Shown here: positions 1 through 7,702 of the stretch, in pieces | Layout: the number at the start of each line of letters is the position of its first letter | Position numbering within the stretch: the first letter of the stretch is position 1 | IMG/VR virus record: IMGVR_UViG_3300031673_000507 | Location: 1 to 23,017 of that record | Reading direction: 5' to 3' (one strand) | Source: a virus | Length of the DNA: 23,017 nucleotides | The notes under the pieces: generated by a model | Seen by the model: only the letters and a program-made list of their open reading frames with translations | Databases searched by the model: none | What the model was told of the DNA's origin: nothing | Position numbers and translations under genes: made by a program

Positions 1-3000
1 AACGCTTTACCCACTGCCTTGGCTGCTTCCGTGGTTTGTGGGCCGTATTGCATCTCGGCAGGTAACTTTTGTTCCCTTTGTGGAACAATGGGCCTATCAC
101 GGAAGAATGAGTAGTTGGCCTTATTTTCAAGTGCCGGATTAGCCGCAGTAGGTAATATATTAGGAATAAAAGTCTTTAAAGTTTCACCCAACCCCTTAAA
201 CGCTTCCGGGTCTTGGGTTTCAATGTAACTTAACACCCTTTCCGGTATTGATCCAAACAAAACACCAAGCTCAAACGGTTTAGGCACCCGGTAAAGATGC
301 TTTTCTGTTGGAATAATCCAGAATAAGTCTTTCTCCCATTGCGGAAGTTCTTGATAGCGCGGATCATCTTTATTTAACCCATACAAAAGCACTGACGGCA
401 ATGTAATGGCCGTAACAGTTTTAACCATGCTTGATAATGCCTGCTTGGGGTTGCGTGGGTCAAACTGCCTAACCATCTTGTCCATTCCTTGAACACTCGC
501 ATTTAAGAAGGCAGAAATCCTATTCCAGTTCTTCATTTTTGAACCGGCACGGGCGAAGTCTAACGTCACGTCACGGGAAGATAACGCCGCCTCAAAAGGT
601 GAAGCGCCGGACTTGATACCTTTTCTAAACTCACCAAGTCGTGTTCCTTGTTCCATTAACTCTGACAGGTACCGCAATGGTTCAAGGTAAGTTTGAATAC
701 TACCGAGAGACTTAACTCTGTCCCCCATGCTCTTACGCAGTATCTTTTTTAACCCTTGCTGCATGTAATCCCGGTCCATACTTACCATTGTTGACATACC
801 GCCGCCTGAATCGAGCCATTGCCAATACAGATCATCTTTTTTGAGCGTATGAAAAACACCACGAACCAGGTCCACAATGGGTAAGTATCCATATTTGCTA
901 TTGATAAACGCTGAAAACTGGTCACGGGCAGGGTTACGGACCATAAAGTCAGGAGATAACACAGCACCGGCTCTTAACGCCTGCGCCGGATAACTCATTA
1001 ACTTAATAACCAGGTTTGCGCTTTCCTGATCCAGTGAAGTAATGGCCCGATAAAGGTCAGGTTGCACCTGGTAGTGTTCAAGTTCACCATTATTCCACAC
1101 ATCAAGCACGTTTTCTTTACCACTACGCGCCCCCTCCACTTTTTCGACAAGCCTGCCTATACCCTCCGTTGTATTGGCCAACTCAGCAACTGCCTGTCCC
1201 ACTTTGTTTTTAGCTGCAATATTAGAGAACAGGTAAGTGTTTTTAATGATTGATTCAAGCGGGTCCAAAATGTCCCGGTCGCTACCGGTCATTTTCTTAA
1301 CCGGACTTCTAAGGTTGGCGTAACCTTTACCAAGGAATCCTATTGCAGCATTAGGATCATCGGCAAAACTACGGTAAAACGGCACATAATTTGGATATTT
1401 TTGCCGCATTGAAGTTATAGAACCACGGCTAATTACCCCGGCATCTGCCAACATTTCGAGAAGGTTATCCTGATACTTTACCAATTCGTCAAGAACCTGT
1501 TGATATTCTGCCGGTGAGTTTTGCAATACCTCCGCTATATCGGCATCAGTTAATCCGCTTTTCATGCCATAAGAGTTAATTTCCTGTGCGTGTTTAGCTA
1601 CGGCATAGGCGCGAAAATCATCAAGATTTTTTTCCACTGGCTTTAATATTTCTTTAAGCGAATTACCTATTTTGTTGCCATTAGCATCAAGCACGCCTTT
1701 ATTGAGCAATGTTTCAGCTTTACCGACCCATCCTCGGCCAATCCAGGCTAATTTATACGGGTCCTTTTCTGCCGTGAGAGTCCCGGACATTTTGCTAACT
1801 GATTTCAATGGGTCAATCTCGTCAATAAATAAACTGTATAACCTGCCAAGAGTGGTTTTCTTTTGTTCCTTTTCACTGATAGACATACTACCCAAAACAC
1901 GAGCCTTGGCCGGCTGATTGTACCATGTGTAAATATCCTGCTGCGCCTTTCTTAGCGCTTCCTCGATTTCTGGACTAGCTTTGATTTTCTGCTCAAACAT
2001 ATTAAAATACTTAGGCGCTGCCTGCCTTGCTGCTTGCTCGTCAGTCAGGAATAACCGCATAAACTCAGCAACACCTTCTTTTCTTACCTGGCCCGGTGTG
2101 TAACTTGACCGGGATGTTTTGCTGCCTAATGCCATTAATTCACTGTCAAACGCTGGATTTGCAAGTCCCAACTGTTTATCCAGGTAATGACCAACTTCGT
2201 GGGATATAACCGGTAAGTCATTCGCCATTCTAGTTCTGACCACTTCGGGCTTGATCTTGAATATTCCAAGTGCTTTTTGCTTGAAGCGCCCTGTTCTGAT
2301 TGGGACATTTAGTTTATCATCAAGAAATTTAATAATATCCCTGCGCTTAACCGTCCCCGTTGTATTGCCGCCGGTTGGCACCGGACCACCCGGACTTGCC
2401 ATTGCTTGTACGCCATCATCTACAGCACCCGAAAACTCACCTTTAACCTCGCTAGACTTAGCCTTAGTGGTTCCCTTTTTCGTTGCTGCCCCTTGCTGCT
2501 GTCCTGTCTCAACCCCTTGCCTTCCCTTACCGCCCTTCCTCGGTTGCCCCTGCGCTTCCTGCGCCAACTGCGGATACGCCTCAACTATCTTCGCCCTTCG
2601 CGCTTCGTTTTTGGTATTTTTCAAGATATTCCTGGCCGCATTAAGCTCAAAATTAGGTGCCGGAGGTTCGGGCACTTCAATTTTAGCCCTACCTGCGGTT
2701 GCAGAAACTTCCTTCTGTGCCGCTTCTATGCTGCTTTTCCATCCCCTAAATTCGCCCTGTAGCTCCGGGAAGGCTTCTAGTACCTTTGACACCCTGTCGG
2801 GGTTTTTAGAGCGGCTTATAGCAGACCTTGCGGCGTTTAATTCGCCTTCGGTTGGTCCAGTAATAACTTGCCCCTGCGTTGCAGTAGTCTTCCCTGCTTG
2901 CGCTTGCTCTTTGGCGATTTTAGCATCAACACGTTTTGCCATGACGGTAAATTCTTTACGTAGTTGAGGGTAAGTATTGAATATTTTCTGCGCCGTGTCT

Positions 3001-4571
3001 GTGTTTTTGGTTGCTTTTAGTATGTTCCTAGCGTTATTTAATTCTGCGGTTGGCTCCACTGGTTGCCTTGGTGTTAACGGTTTGGGTGGTGGACTTTCTA
3101 AACCAACGACCTCTTTCCACCTTGCATGTTCTGGATTGGTTGCTGTGTTAAACAGGTCTTGTAGGTCAACCCCACGTTTTGCCGCTTCTTGTTCTGCTAA
3201 CTTTTCAATACTTGGATTTTGTTTAATAATAGATTGGGCCATATCTGCAAGATCATCATAAGACATTTTCCTTATCTCGTTCTTGCTAATATCTCCGCCC
3301 AATCCTTCATAAACAAAATTAACAAGTTGTTTTGTGCTTTCCAGCGGTGCCACGCTTCGCTCTGCAACAGGTCTTTGCAATTCGCCCATTAAATTATTTA
3401 ATCTTACCTCTGCCCTCTGTTGCGTAGTTAAAGGCCAACTATACCCAAGTTCTTCCGCTTGCTGCCTTAACGCTGCTTCCTCTGCTGGTTCGGTTATGAG
3501 TTTTTTCTGTGTCGGTGCTTCTGGTTTAATGGTTGTGTCTATAGGCTTAACTTCTCCATTGAGTAGTGGAGTATTGGTCTGATTAGTCATGTCCTGCCGC
3601 AACTGTGCCTCATATCCTGTCATGGGCAACTCTGCCCGTTGCGGCGCTGCACCCTGCCTTATTGTAGTATCTATCTGCCCCGGCAATAGTGGCGTATTAA
3701 CCGCATTATTAACCCGCTGCCTTGCCGCTGTTTCTGCTTGTGCCATTGGAAGTTGTAATGGTTTAGTAAATCCCGATTGCCTAATTGCTTGCCCCGGTGT
3801 CTCTGATGCAAATTCAGGCAACAGTCTTATTTCCTGTCCTGCCGGTAAACCTAATGATTGCTGAATGTGGGGCGGGTTTAGACTTAAACCCCTGATGCGG
3901 TTTAATTTATTGGCATCTGTCGCCGCTTTTAGAAATGACCCGGCACCCTTCAGTGCAACATCACCGGCACCCCAACCTACTGCACCAATGGCCGCATTTT
4001 TGGCAATGTCAGGCAATGGTTCACCCTCTGCCGCTGAACGTGCGCCCTCAAAGATACCGCCCGATAAAGCGCCTTTTGCCGCCGCCTGTCCATAAGTACC
4101 TAGTTTTGCAAGTGCTGGAATCTTAGATACCCCGGCATAAATACCGCTTATTGGTAGAAAAGAACCTGCCAACTCACTCCCTGCCTGCATAACTCGCTCA
4201 GCAGTATTTACCGGAGCTACTTTGGTTGGATCTTGCAGGTACTTACCAACAGAATCCGGTAAAATATCAGCAACACGATCTATGGCGGCAGGTATAAGCC
4301 CACCGCCTTGGATACCCCTGGATGTGATACTAAGTCCACGTAATACCGGATTAGTCGGTACGATGGGAGTTGTGTTGGCCCCGGCAGCGTCAATCATGCG
4401 GAAGTCTGCAATACTGGTAGGTTTTGTAAACAGCAAAGACGCACTATTCTTTTGAGGCTTGGCTGAAGGTAGCGGTAGTGATTGTGTTTTTTTCTGCTTT
4501 TTTTCGTTCTTATTGGAGATTTGTTTATTCCCCAATTCCTCCATTTTCTTTAACGCGTCTAAGTAACTCAT
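1..4571 (-). CDS. Giant phage polyvalent protein with zincin-type metallopeptidase motif and LPD38-like domain (partial, C-terminus off window)
   Basis: One reading frame stays open from the ATG at 4571 to the window edge, 1523 codons with no stop, so the C-terminus is missing. The start follows AAGGTGG, which overlaps the previous stop. In order I see a lysine-rich N-terminus (about 1-45), a Gly/Ala-rich amphipathic segment (about 125-215), a low-complexity part with a two-copy motif (292-348), three helical repeats (510-673), then HEVGH at 791-795 with EGVAE at 832-836. This spacing fits a gluzincin zinc site: H791, H795, E836 as ligands and E792 as catalyst. From about 940 to the edge the sequence resembles LPD38 of phage polyvalent proteins, including DILDPLESIIKNT near 1100 and FFRDRPIVPQ near 1485. 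Polyvalent proteins are thought to be packaged and injected with phage DNA, where the peptidase could act on host proteins or process the protein itself. The role here is inferred. The motifs and open frame are seen directly. Confidence 0.88.
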   Translation of the reverse strand, partial: MSYLDALKKMEELGNKQISNKNEKKQKKTQSLPLPSAKPQKNSASLLFTKPTSIADFRMIDAAGANTTPIVPTNPVLRGLSITSRGIQGGGLIPAAIDRVADILPDSVGKYLQDPTKVAPVNTAERVMQAGSELAGSFLPISGIYAGVSKIPALAKLGTYGQAAAKGALSGGIFEGARSAAEGEPLPDIAKNAAIGAVGWGAGDVALKGAGSFLKAATDANKLNRIRGLSLNPPHIQQSLGLPAGQEIRLLPEFASETPGQAIRQSGFTKPLQLPMAQAETAARQRVNNAVNTPLLPGQIDTTIRQGAAPQRAELPMTGYEAQLRQDMTNQTNTPLLNGEVKPIDTTIKPEAPTQKKLITEPAEEAALRQQAEELGYSWPLTTQQRAEVRLNNLMGELQRPVAERSVAPLESTKQLVNFVYEGLGGDISKNEIRKMSYDDLADMAQSIIKQNPSIEKLAEQEAAKRGVDLQDLFNTATNPEHARWKEVVGLESPPPKPLTPRQPVEPTAELNNARNILKATKNTDTAQKIFNTYPQLRKEFTVMAKRVDAKIAKEQAQAGKTTATQGQVITGPTEGELNAARSAISRSKNPDRVSKVLEAFPELQGEFRGWKSSIEAAQKEVSATAGRAKIEVPEPPAPNFELNAARNILKNTKNEARRAKIVEAYPQLAQEAQGQPRKGGKGRQGVETGQQQGAATKKGTTKAKSSEVKGEFSGAVDDGVQAMASPGGPVPTGGNTTGTVKRRDIIKFLDDKLNVPIRTGRFKQKALGIFKIKPEVVRTRMANDLPVISHEVGHYLDKQLGLANPAFDSELMALGSKTSRSSYTPGQVRKEGVAEFMRLFLTDEQAARQAAPKYFNMFEQKIKASPEIEEALRKAQQDIYTWYNQPAKARVLGSMSISEKEQKKTTLGRLYSLFIDEIDPLKSVSKMSGTLTAEKDPYKLAWIGRGWVGKAETLLNKGVLDANGNKIGNSLKEILKPVEKNLDDFRAYAVAKHAQEINSYGMKSGLTDADIAEVLQNSPAEYQQVLDELVKYQDNLLEMLADAGVISRGSITSMRQKYPNYVPFYRSFADDPNAAIGFLGKGYANLRSPVKKMTGSDRDILDPLESIIKNTYLFSNIAAKNKVGQAVAELANTTEGIGRLVEKVEGARSGKENVLDVWNNGELEHYQVQPDLYRAITSLDQESANLVIKLMSYPAQALRAGAVLSPDFMVRNPARDQFSAFINSKYGYLPIVDLVRGVFHTLKKDDLYWQWLDSGGGMSTMVSMDRDYMQQGLKKILRKSMGDRVKSLGSIQTYLEPLRYLSELMEQGTRLGEFRKGIKSGASPFEAALSSRDVTLDFARAGSKMKNWNRISAFLNASVQGMDKMVRQFDPRNPKQALSSMVKTVTAITLPSVLLYGLNKDDPRYQELPQWEKDLFWIIPTEKHLYRVPKPFELGVLFGSIPERVLSYIETQDPEAFKGLGETLKTFIPNILPTAANPALENKANYSFFRDRPIVPQREQKLPAEMQYGPQTTEAAKAVGKA
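2553..3044 (-). repeat. Three tandem copies of a helical repeat inside the polyvalent protein
   Basis: Residues 510-541, 577-608 and 642-673 of the polyvalent protein align as one 32-residue unit, spaced 67 and 65 residues apart. The shared pattern is ELNxARxxLxxxKN, then a basic stretch, then a hydrophobic residue, (T/A)(Y/F)PxL and a final acidic residue. On DNA the copies lie at 2949-3044, 2748-2843 and 2553-2648. The DNA copies have diverged much more than the protein pattern, which suggests old duplication kept by selection. The segments between copies are rich in Ala, Lys and Gln and look like linkers. I do not recognise the unit as a named domain. Confidence 0.8.
3528..3698 (-). repeat. 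Two-copy NTPLL...DTTI motif inside the polyvalent protein
   Basis: Residues 292-304 read NTPLLPGQIDTTI and residues 333-348 read NTPLLNGEVKPIDTTI. They are the same motif with a three-residue insertion, about 41 residues apart, in a low-complexity region before the helical repeats. Each is followed within a few residues by Ala/Pro/Gln-rich sequence. They could be short linear docking motifs or remnants of a duplication. Confidence 0.6.
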
Positions 4572-4583
4572 TCAACCACCACC

Positions 4584-6230
4584 TTATAGTGAATCAAAAA
4601 GACTTTGCAACTTAGCACCATTAGCCGTATTAAAATAGTCCTCCGGCGACATTTGGGTTTTGGTACGAATTAAGTCAGCAACAACTTGGGATACATTAGC
4701 ACCGCTTTCCCTGGCAGCAGATATCCACTCAGGGTCACTAATTAATGACGAAACAGCGTAATATAATGGGTAGTCATACCCTTTACCTTTGAGTTGTTCG
4801 TATCTGTTGGATGCAGCATTAAATAGTGTGGTTGTGGCCAATGCTTGGCGTTCCCCCTGTGTGCTTGGTGGCTTTACACTGCTGCTGCCACTACCGCTAC
4901 TACCGCCTCCGCCTCCACCGCTACCGCTACTTGCCGCCTTTTGCTGGCTTAAAGCGAATTGTGCCTGGTTCATTGCTTGCTCTGCCGTAAGCCCAGGCGG
5001 TAAATCAAACCCGGTCAACTGCTTAAACGCTGCACTTGTTTCCGACGTAACATTACCGGTAAGTTGGATGATGCCCATTAAGTTAGCTAACTGCTGCTGT
5101 TTTTCTGCTGTCTGTGTTGTCTGCTGGTTTTCAGTCCTGCGCTGTTGTTCCTGGCTCTGCTGCCAGTAGGCGTTATTTTGATCTGACCAATTTTGCCGCT
5201 GGTTGTTGTAATCGTTCAAACTGGCATTATACCTATTCTGCTCACCTTGGCTGAACTGGTTAATAGCCTGGTTGGTGGGAACCCAAGTAATCCCGCGACT
5301 ATTTACGTCCGGTGCCTGCCAATCCTTGTTTTGGTTAAATTCGCGGGGTTGGTAAACGTCATAAGTGGGTGCCGCTGGAAGGTCGTACAACGGCATATTT
5401 AAGGTATTTGCCGCCTGTGCAGTGGCAGGTTGCGAAACCTGCGGTAACTCTAAACCATAACCCACCCGACTGGCATCTGCCTGAAGTCTGTTTGCAAGGT
5501 CAGTGTTTCCGGAGGAAAGTGCCTGACGATAACGGGCCTGCTGGCCTGCTGCGTAACCACCTAAACCGCCGTAACTATCCAAATAACCCCCCTGTGCCTG
5601 GGGAGTTGGTAAATTAACCTGAGGTGCGCTTACCTGGGCTTTTGATTGCGTAGTTGTAGGAGTAGGAAGCATGGCGCTAATGCCCCCTACGCCACTAATT
5701 AAAGGCTTTGGCGTGTATTTACTGCCGCCAAGTGAGCTAGGGTCAGCGTTCATCATACTCTCACCCTTATCGTTGGCAACATAGCCACTGTTTGTAACCG
5801 GGCCGAAATATTTAAAAATATCACCCACACCGGCAAGTCTCGCAACGTCAGAATTGGGAGTGGTGTGGGTATAACCATACTGATCCTTATAGGCAAGGCG
5901 TGTGCCGTCTGCAAAGTCAGGTGCAAGGGTATTGCCAAGTATCATAGCGGAGTTAACCGCACGTTTTATGCTGTCGCCGTAGTCCGTTGGCAAACTGCCG
6001 GGGGCAAAACTACCACCAAGGCCATCGCTGTAGTTACCGGCACTCCTGGCATCTGCTACCGCCTTACTGCTGGTGGACATGCTTTTGCCGGTATCCTTAT
6101 CCTTGTAGGAGTAAGTACCTTTATTACTACCGGAGTTGGAAATGCCCAGGGATTTTTTCTTGTCCTCTGCCGCCTGCGTAGTGATGTGATAACTGCCGTC
6201 TGACTGTTTAACTCTTATCATGTCGGACAT
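4584..6230 (-). CDS. Low-complexity virion protein, candidate DNA-ejection protein
   Basis: This 548-residue protein matches no family I can name. It begins with a charged, Ser/Thr/Lys-rich stretch, carries a Gly/Tyr-containing middle, a Gln/Asn-rich segment (about 325-380) predicted to be helical, a Gly/Ser run (about 430-452) that looks like a flexible hinge, and a compact helical C-terminal part of about 95 residues. No signal peptide or membrane segment is evident. The ATG at 6230 overlaps the preceding stop as TAATG and follows AAGGAG. In short-tailed phages, genes between the tail genes and the largest injected protein often encode internal or ejection proteins (gp7, gp16 and gp20 in P22; gp14-gp16 in T7). 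Position and composition make that the best guess. A tail-associated linker protein is the main alternative. Confidence 0.72.
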   Translation of the reverse strand: MSDMIRVKQSDGSYHITTQAAEDKKKSLGISNSGSNKGTYSYKDKDTGKSMSTSSKAVADARSAGNYSDGLGGSFAPGSLPTDYGDSIKRAVNSAMILGNTLAPDFADGTRLAYKDQYGYTHTTPNSDVARLAGVGDIFKYFGPVTNSGYVANDKGESMMNADPSSLGGSKYTPKPLISGVGGISAMLPTPTTTQSKAQVSAPQVNLPTPQAQGGYLDSYGGLGGYAAGQQARYRQALSSGNTDLANRLQADASRVGYGLELPQVSQPATAQAANTLNMPLYDLPAAPTYDVYQPREFNQNKDWQAPDVNSRGITWVPTNQAINQFSQGEQNRYNASLNDYNNQRQNWSDQNNAYWQQSQEQQRRTENQQTTQTAEKQQQLANLMGIIQLTGNVTSETSAAFKQLTGFDLPPGLTAEQAMNQAQFALSQQKAASSGSGGGGGGSSGSGSSSVKPPSTQGERQALATTTLFNAASNRYEQLKGKGYDYPLYYAVSSLISDPEWISAARESGANVSQVVADLIRTKTQMSPEDYFNTANGAKLQSLFDSL

Positions 6231-7147
6231 TATGCACCACTCCTTAAAGCGTTAAGGTACTGCGTTAATGTGCTGGCGTAATCATTAGGAATTGGAGCAG
6301 AAGGTGTTGCGCTGGCAAGGGTGCCGCCGTAACCAAGCAGGGTGCTTAGTATTTGAGCCTGTAGTGCCTGCTGACGGTATTGTTCATCAAGTCCGGTACT
6401 GCCCTGCTGCTGCCCGAATTGTGCCGCCCATTGGTTCTCTGCCGCCTGTTTTGCAAGTTGGTCCATCTGGTTTTGATACTGTTGCTGTCCGAGTGAGTTA
6501 TTGTACTGGTCAGCATAATTCTGCTGCCCCTGCTGCTGCCCTAACAATGAGGAAAGGTTCTGTGTTGCATCTTGCTGCTGTCCGTACAGATAACCCCTCT
6601 CCGATAAACCCAACTGCGCCTGGGGAATAGTCTGGTTCATGGCCTGCTGCAGGACATTAGTGTTATTGGCCCCGATTGCACCGTTACGGGCTATTTCGTT
6701 GCCCATTAGCTGATTCGTTGCCGTGCCGCCCCGGTTTAACCCCTGCCCGGCAAGCATTTCTTTTAACGCCTCCGCAGACTGATTGTAGTTGGCGTTAGTT
6801 TGGGTATTCATATTCTGACGGATGGGATTCATGGACTCATAATTGTTCTGCGCCGCCTGACTAAACCACTGCGGAGATTGATACTGTGCCGTGCTGCCGG
6901 TATTTGCCGCCTTATTGATTTGGCTCTGTACATCTCCATAACTTACGGTACTGACAGGGCTTTTAGTCCTGGCATATAGAGGACTATCCACCTGAGAGTA
7001 ATCTGTTGGGTTATATTTGTTTTGAATTATGCTGCTATATGCTTCCTTATTTAGTTGATTTGTAGGCCCAGTATAAGATACAGTGTCGTCCTTTTTAACG
7101 TAATAAGGGTCTTGCAAATTTGAAGTATTAATAGCATTAATGACCAT
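6230..7147 (-). CDS. Gln/Asn-rich virion protein, candidate DNA-ejection protein
   Basis: The 305-residue product is very rich in Gln, Asn, Ala and Tyr, with repeated QQQ and GQQQ tracts between about residues 185 and 260 and an ARNGAIGANNTNVLQQA segment near residue 150. It should be mainly helical and soluble. There is no signal peptide or membrane helix. The ATG at 7147 has a very strong site, AAGGAGGTG, placed 8 bases upstream, one of the best in the window, which suggests high expression. It overlaps the next gene by one base (TAATG), so the two are likely translated together. Composition and place in the operon resemble small ejection proteins of short-tailed phages, but I see no family signature. 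Function is inference only. Confidence 0.72.
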   Translation of the reverse strand: MVINAINTSNLQDPYYVKKDDTVSYTGPTNQLNKEAYSSIIQNKYNPTDYSQVDSPLYARTKSPVSTVSYGDVQSQINKAANTGSTAQYQSPQWFSQAAQNNYESMNPIRQNMNTQTNANYNQSAEALKEMLAGQGLNRGGTATNQLMGNEIARNGAIGANNTNVLQQAMNQTIPQAQLGLSERGYLYGQQQDATQNLSSLLGQQQGQQNYADQYNNSLGQQQYQNQMDQLAKQAAENQWAAQFGQQQGSTGLDEQYRQQALQAQILSTLLGYGGTLASATPSAPIPNDYASTLTQYLNALRSGA

Positions 7148-7217
7148 AAAAAATACACCTCCTTGGGGTGCTAGTTGTGGTATTGCTATATTTTAATGAG
7201 TGAACGGTTTAATCCTA

Positions 7218-7355
7218 CTAGGACGCAATTAAATCCTGTTTACCGTCAGCAACAAGGATTTCGTCAATATCGCTTTTAAACTGTGAATACTTTGAAATTA
7301 CCGCCATATAATCCAATTTTCCCTGTTCTATTCTCATCGCTAAGTAAGCTGCCAT
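7218..7355 (-). CDS. Small XkdX-like phage protein
   Basis: A 45-codon ORF begins with ATG at 7355, behind GGGAGGT with good spacing, and ends with TAG at 7218. Only three bases separate it from the stop of the upstream coiled-coil gene. It starts MAAYLAMRIEQGKLDYMAVI and ends DEILVADGKQDLIAS. The N-terminal pattern (short hydrophobic start, Arg-Ile, GKLxY, a second hydrophobic stretch) resembles the XkdX family, found next to tail-fibre genes of Firmicutes phages such as PBSX. The role of XkdX is unknown. It was found by hand because it is below usual ORF-length cut-offs. The site and context make it very likely a real gene. The family call is moderate because the protein is short. Confidence 0.75.
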   Translation of the reverse strand: MAAYLAMRIEQGKLDYMAVISKYSQFKSDIDEILVADGKQDLIAS

Positions 7356-7358
7356 TTT

Positions 7359-7676
7359 TTACATACCTCCCATAATTAAAAAGTCTAATGCTTCCTGCGT
7401 AGTCGCCAACTGTGCTTCCAGGTCTTTTATTTTTGCATCTTTATCGGCCAACTGCTGCAGCATATACTGTGCCGCAGGAGCCTGCTGCACTGCACCAAAC
7501 ATGCCGTTTGCTGTTCCATCAGGGTTAAGATGCGCATAAATTGCGTAAGTAAACTCATCATTAACTTTAAACTGGTCTGTTGCAATTACACCATGTTCTG
7601 CAACAACCGATGTTGGTTCTGTTTCATGTATAGTTACCACATACCCATCAGATTTTTGATATTCAAGATAAGCCAT
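7359..7676 (-). CDS. Small phage protein with C-terminal coiled coil
   Basis: This 105-residue protein starts with ATG at 7676 behind AAAGGGGGT. Residues 1-70 look like a small beta-rich domain. Residues 70-98 form a clear heptad-like helix (LADKDAKIKDLEAQLATTQ) and the protein ends EALDFLIMGGM. Small proteins with this coiled-coil ending sit directly downstream of tail-fibre genes and upstream of XkdX or holin genes in many Firmicutes phages. The same order is seen here: fibre, this gene, XkdX-like gene. It may be a fibre-associated or chaperone-like protein; its biochemical role is unknown. It is probably cotranscribed with the fibre gene, 26 bases upstream. Confidence 0.75.
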   Translation of the reverse strand: MAYLEYQKSDGYVVTIHETEPTSVVAEHGVIATDQFKVNDEFTYAIYAHLNPDGTANGMFGAVQQAPAAQYMLQQLADKDAKIKDLEAQLATTQEALDFLIMGGM

Positions 7677-7702
7677 TTTTATACCCCCTTTAAATTAGAA
7701 CT

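Noticed and set aside
782-967. Minus-strand 61-codon ORF
   Set aside because: It is another frame inside the polyvalent gene, which stays open and conserved-looking through this stretch.
2251-2967. Long plus-strand ORF of 238 codons, with further plus-strand ORFs along 1062-4455
   Set aside because: They lie opposite the giant minus-strand gene, have no good ribosome binding sites and give Ser/Cys/Pro-rich low-information products expected of antisense frames.
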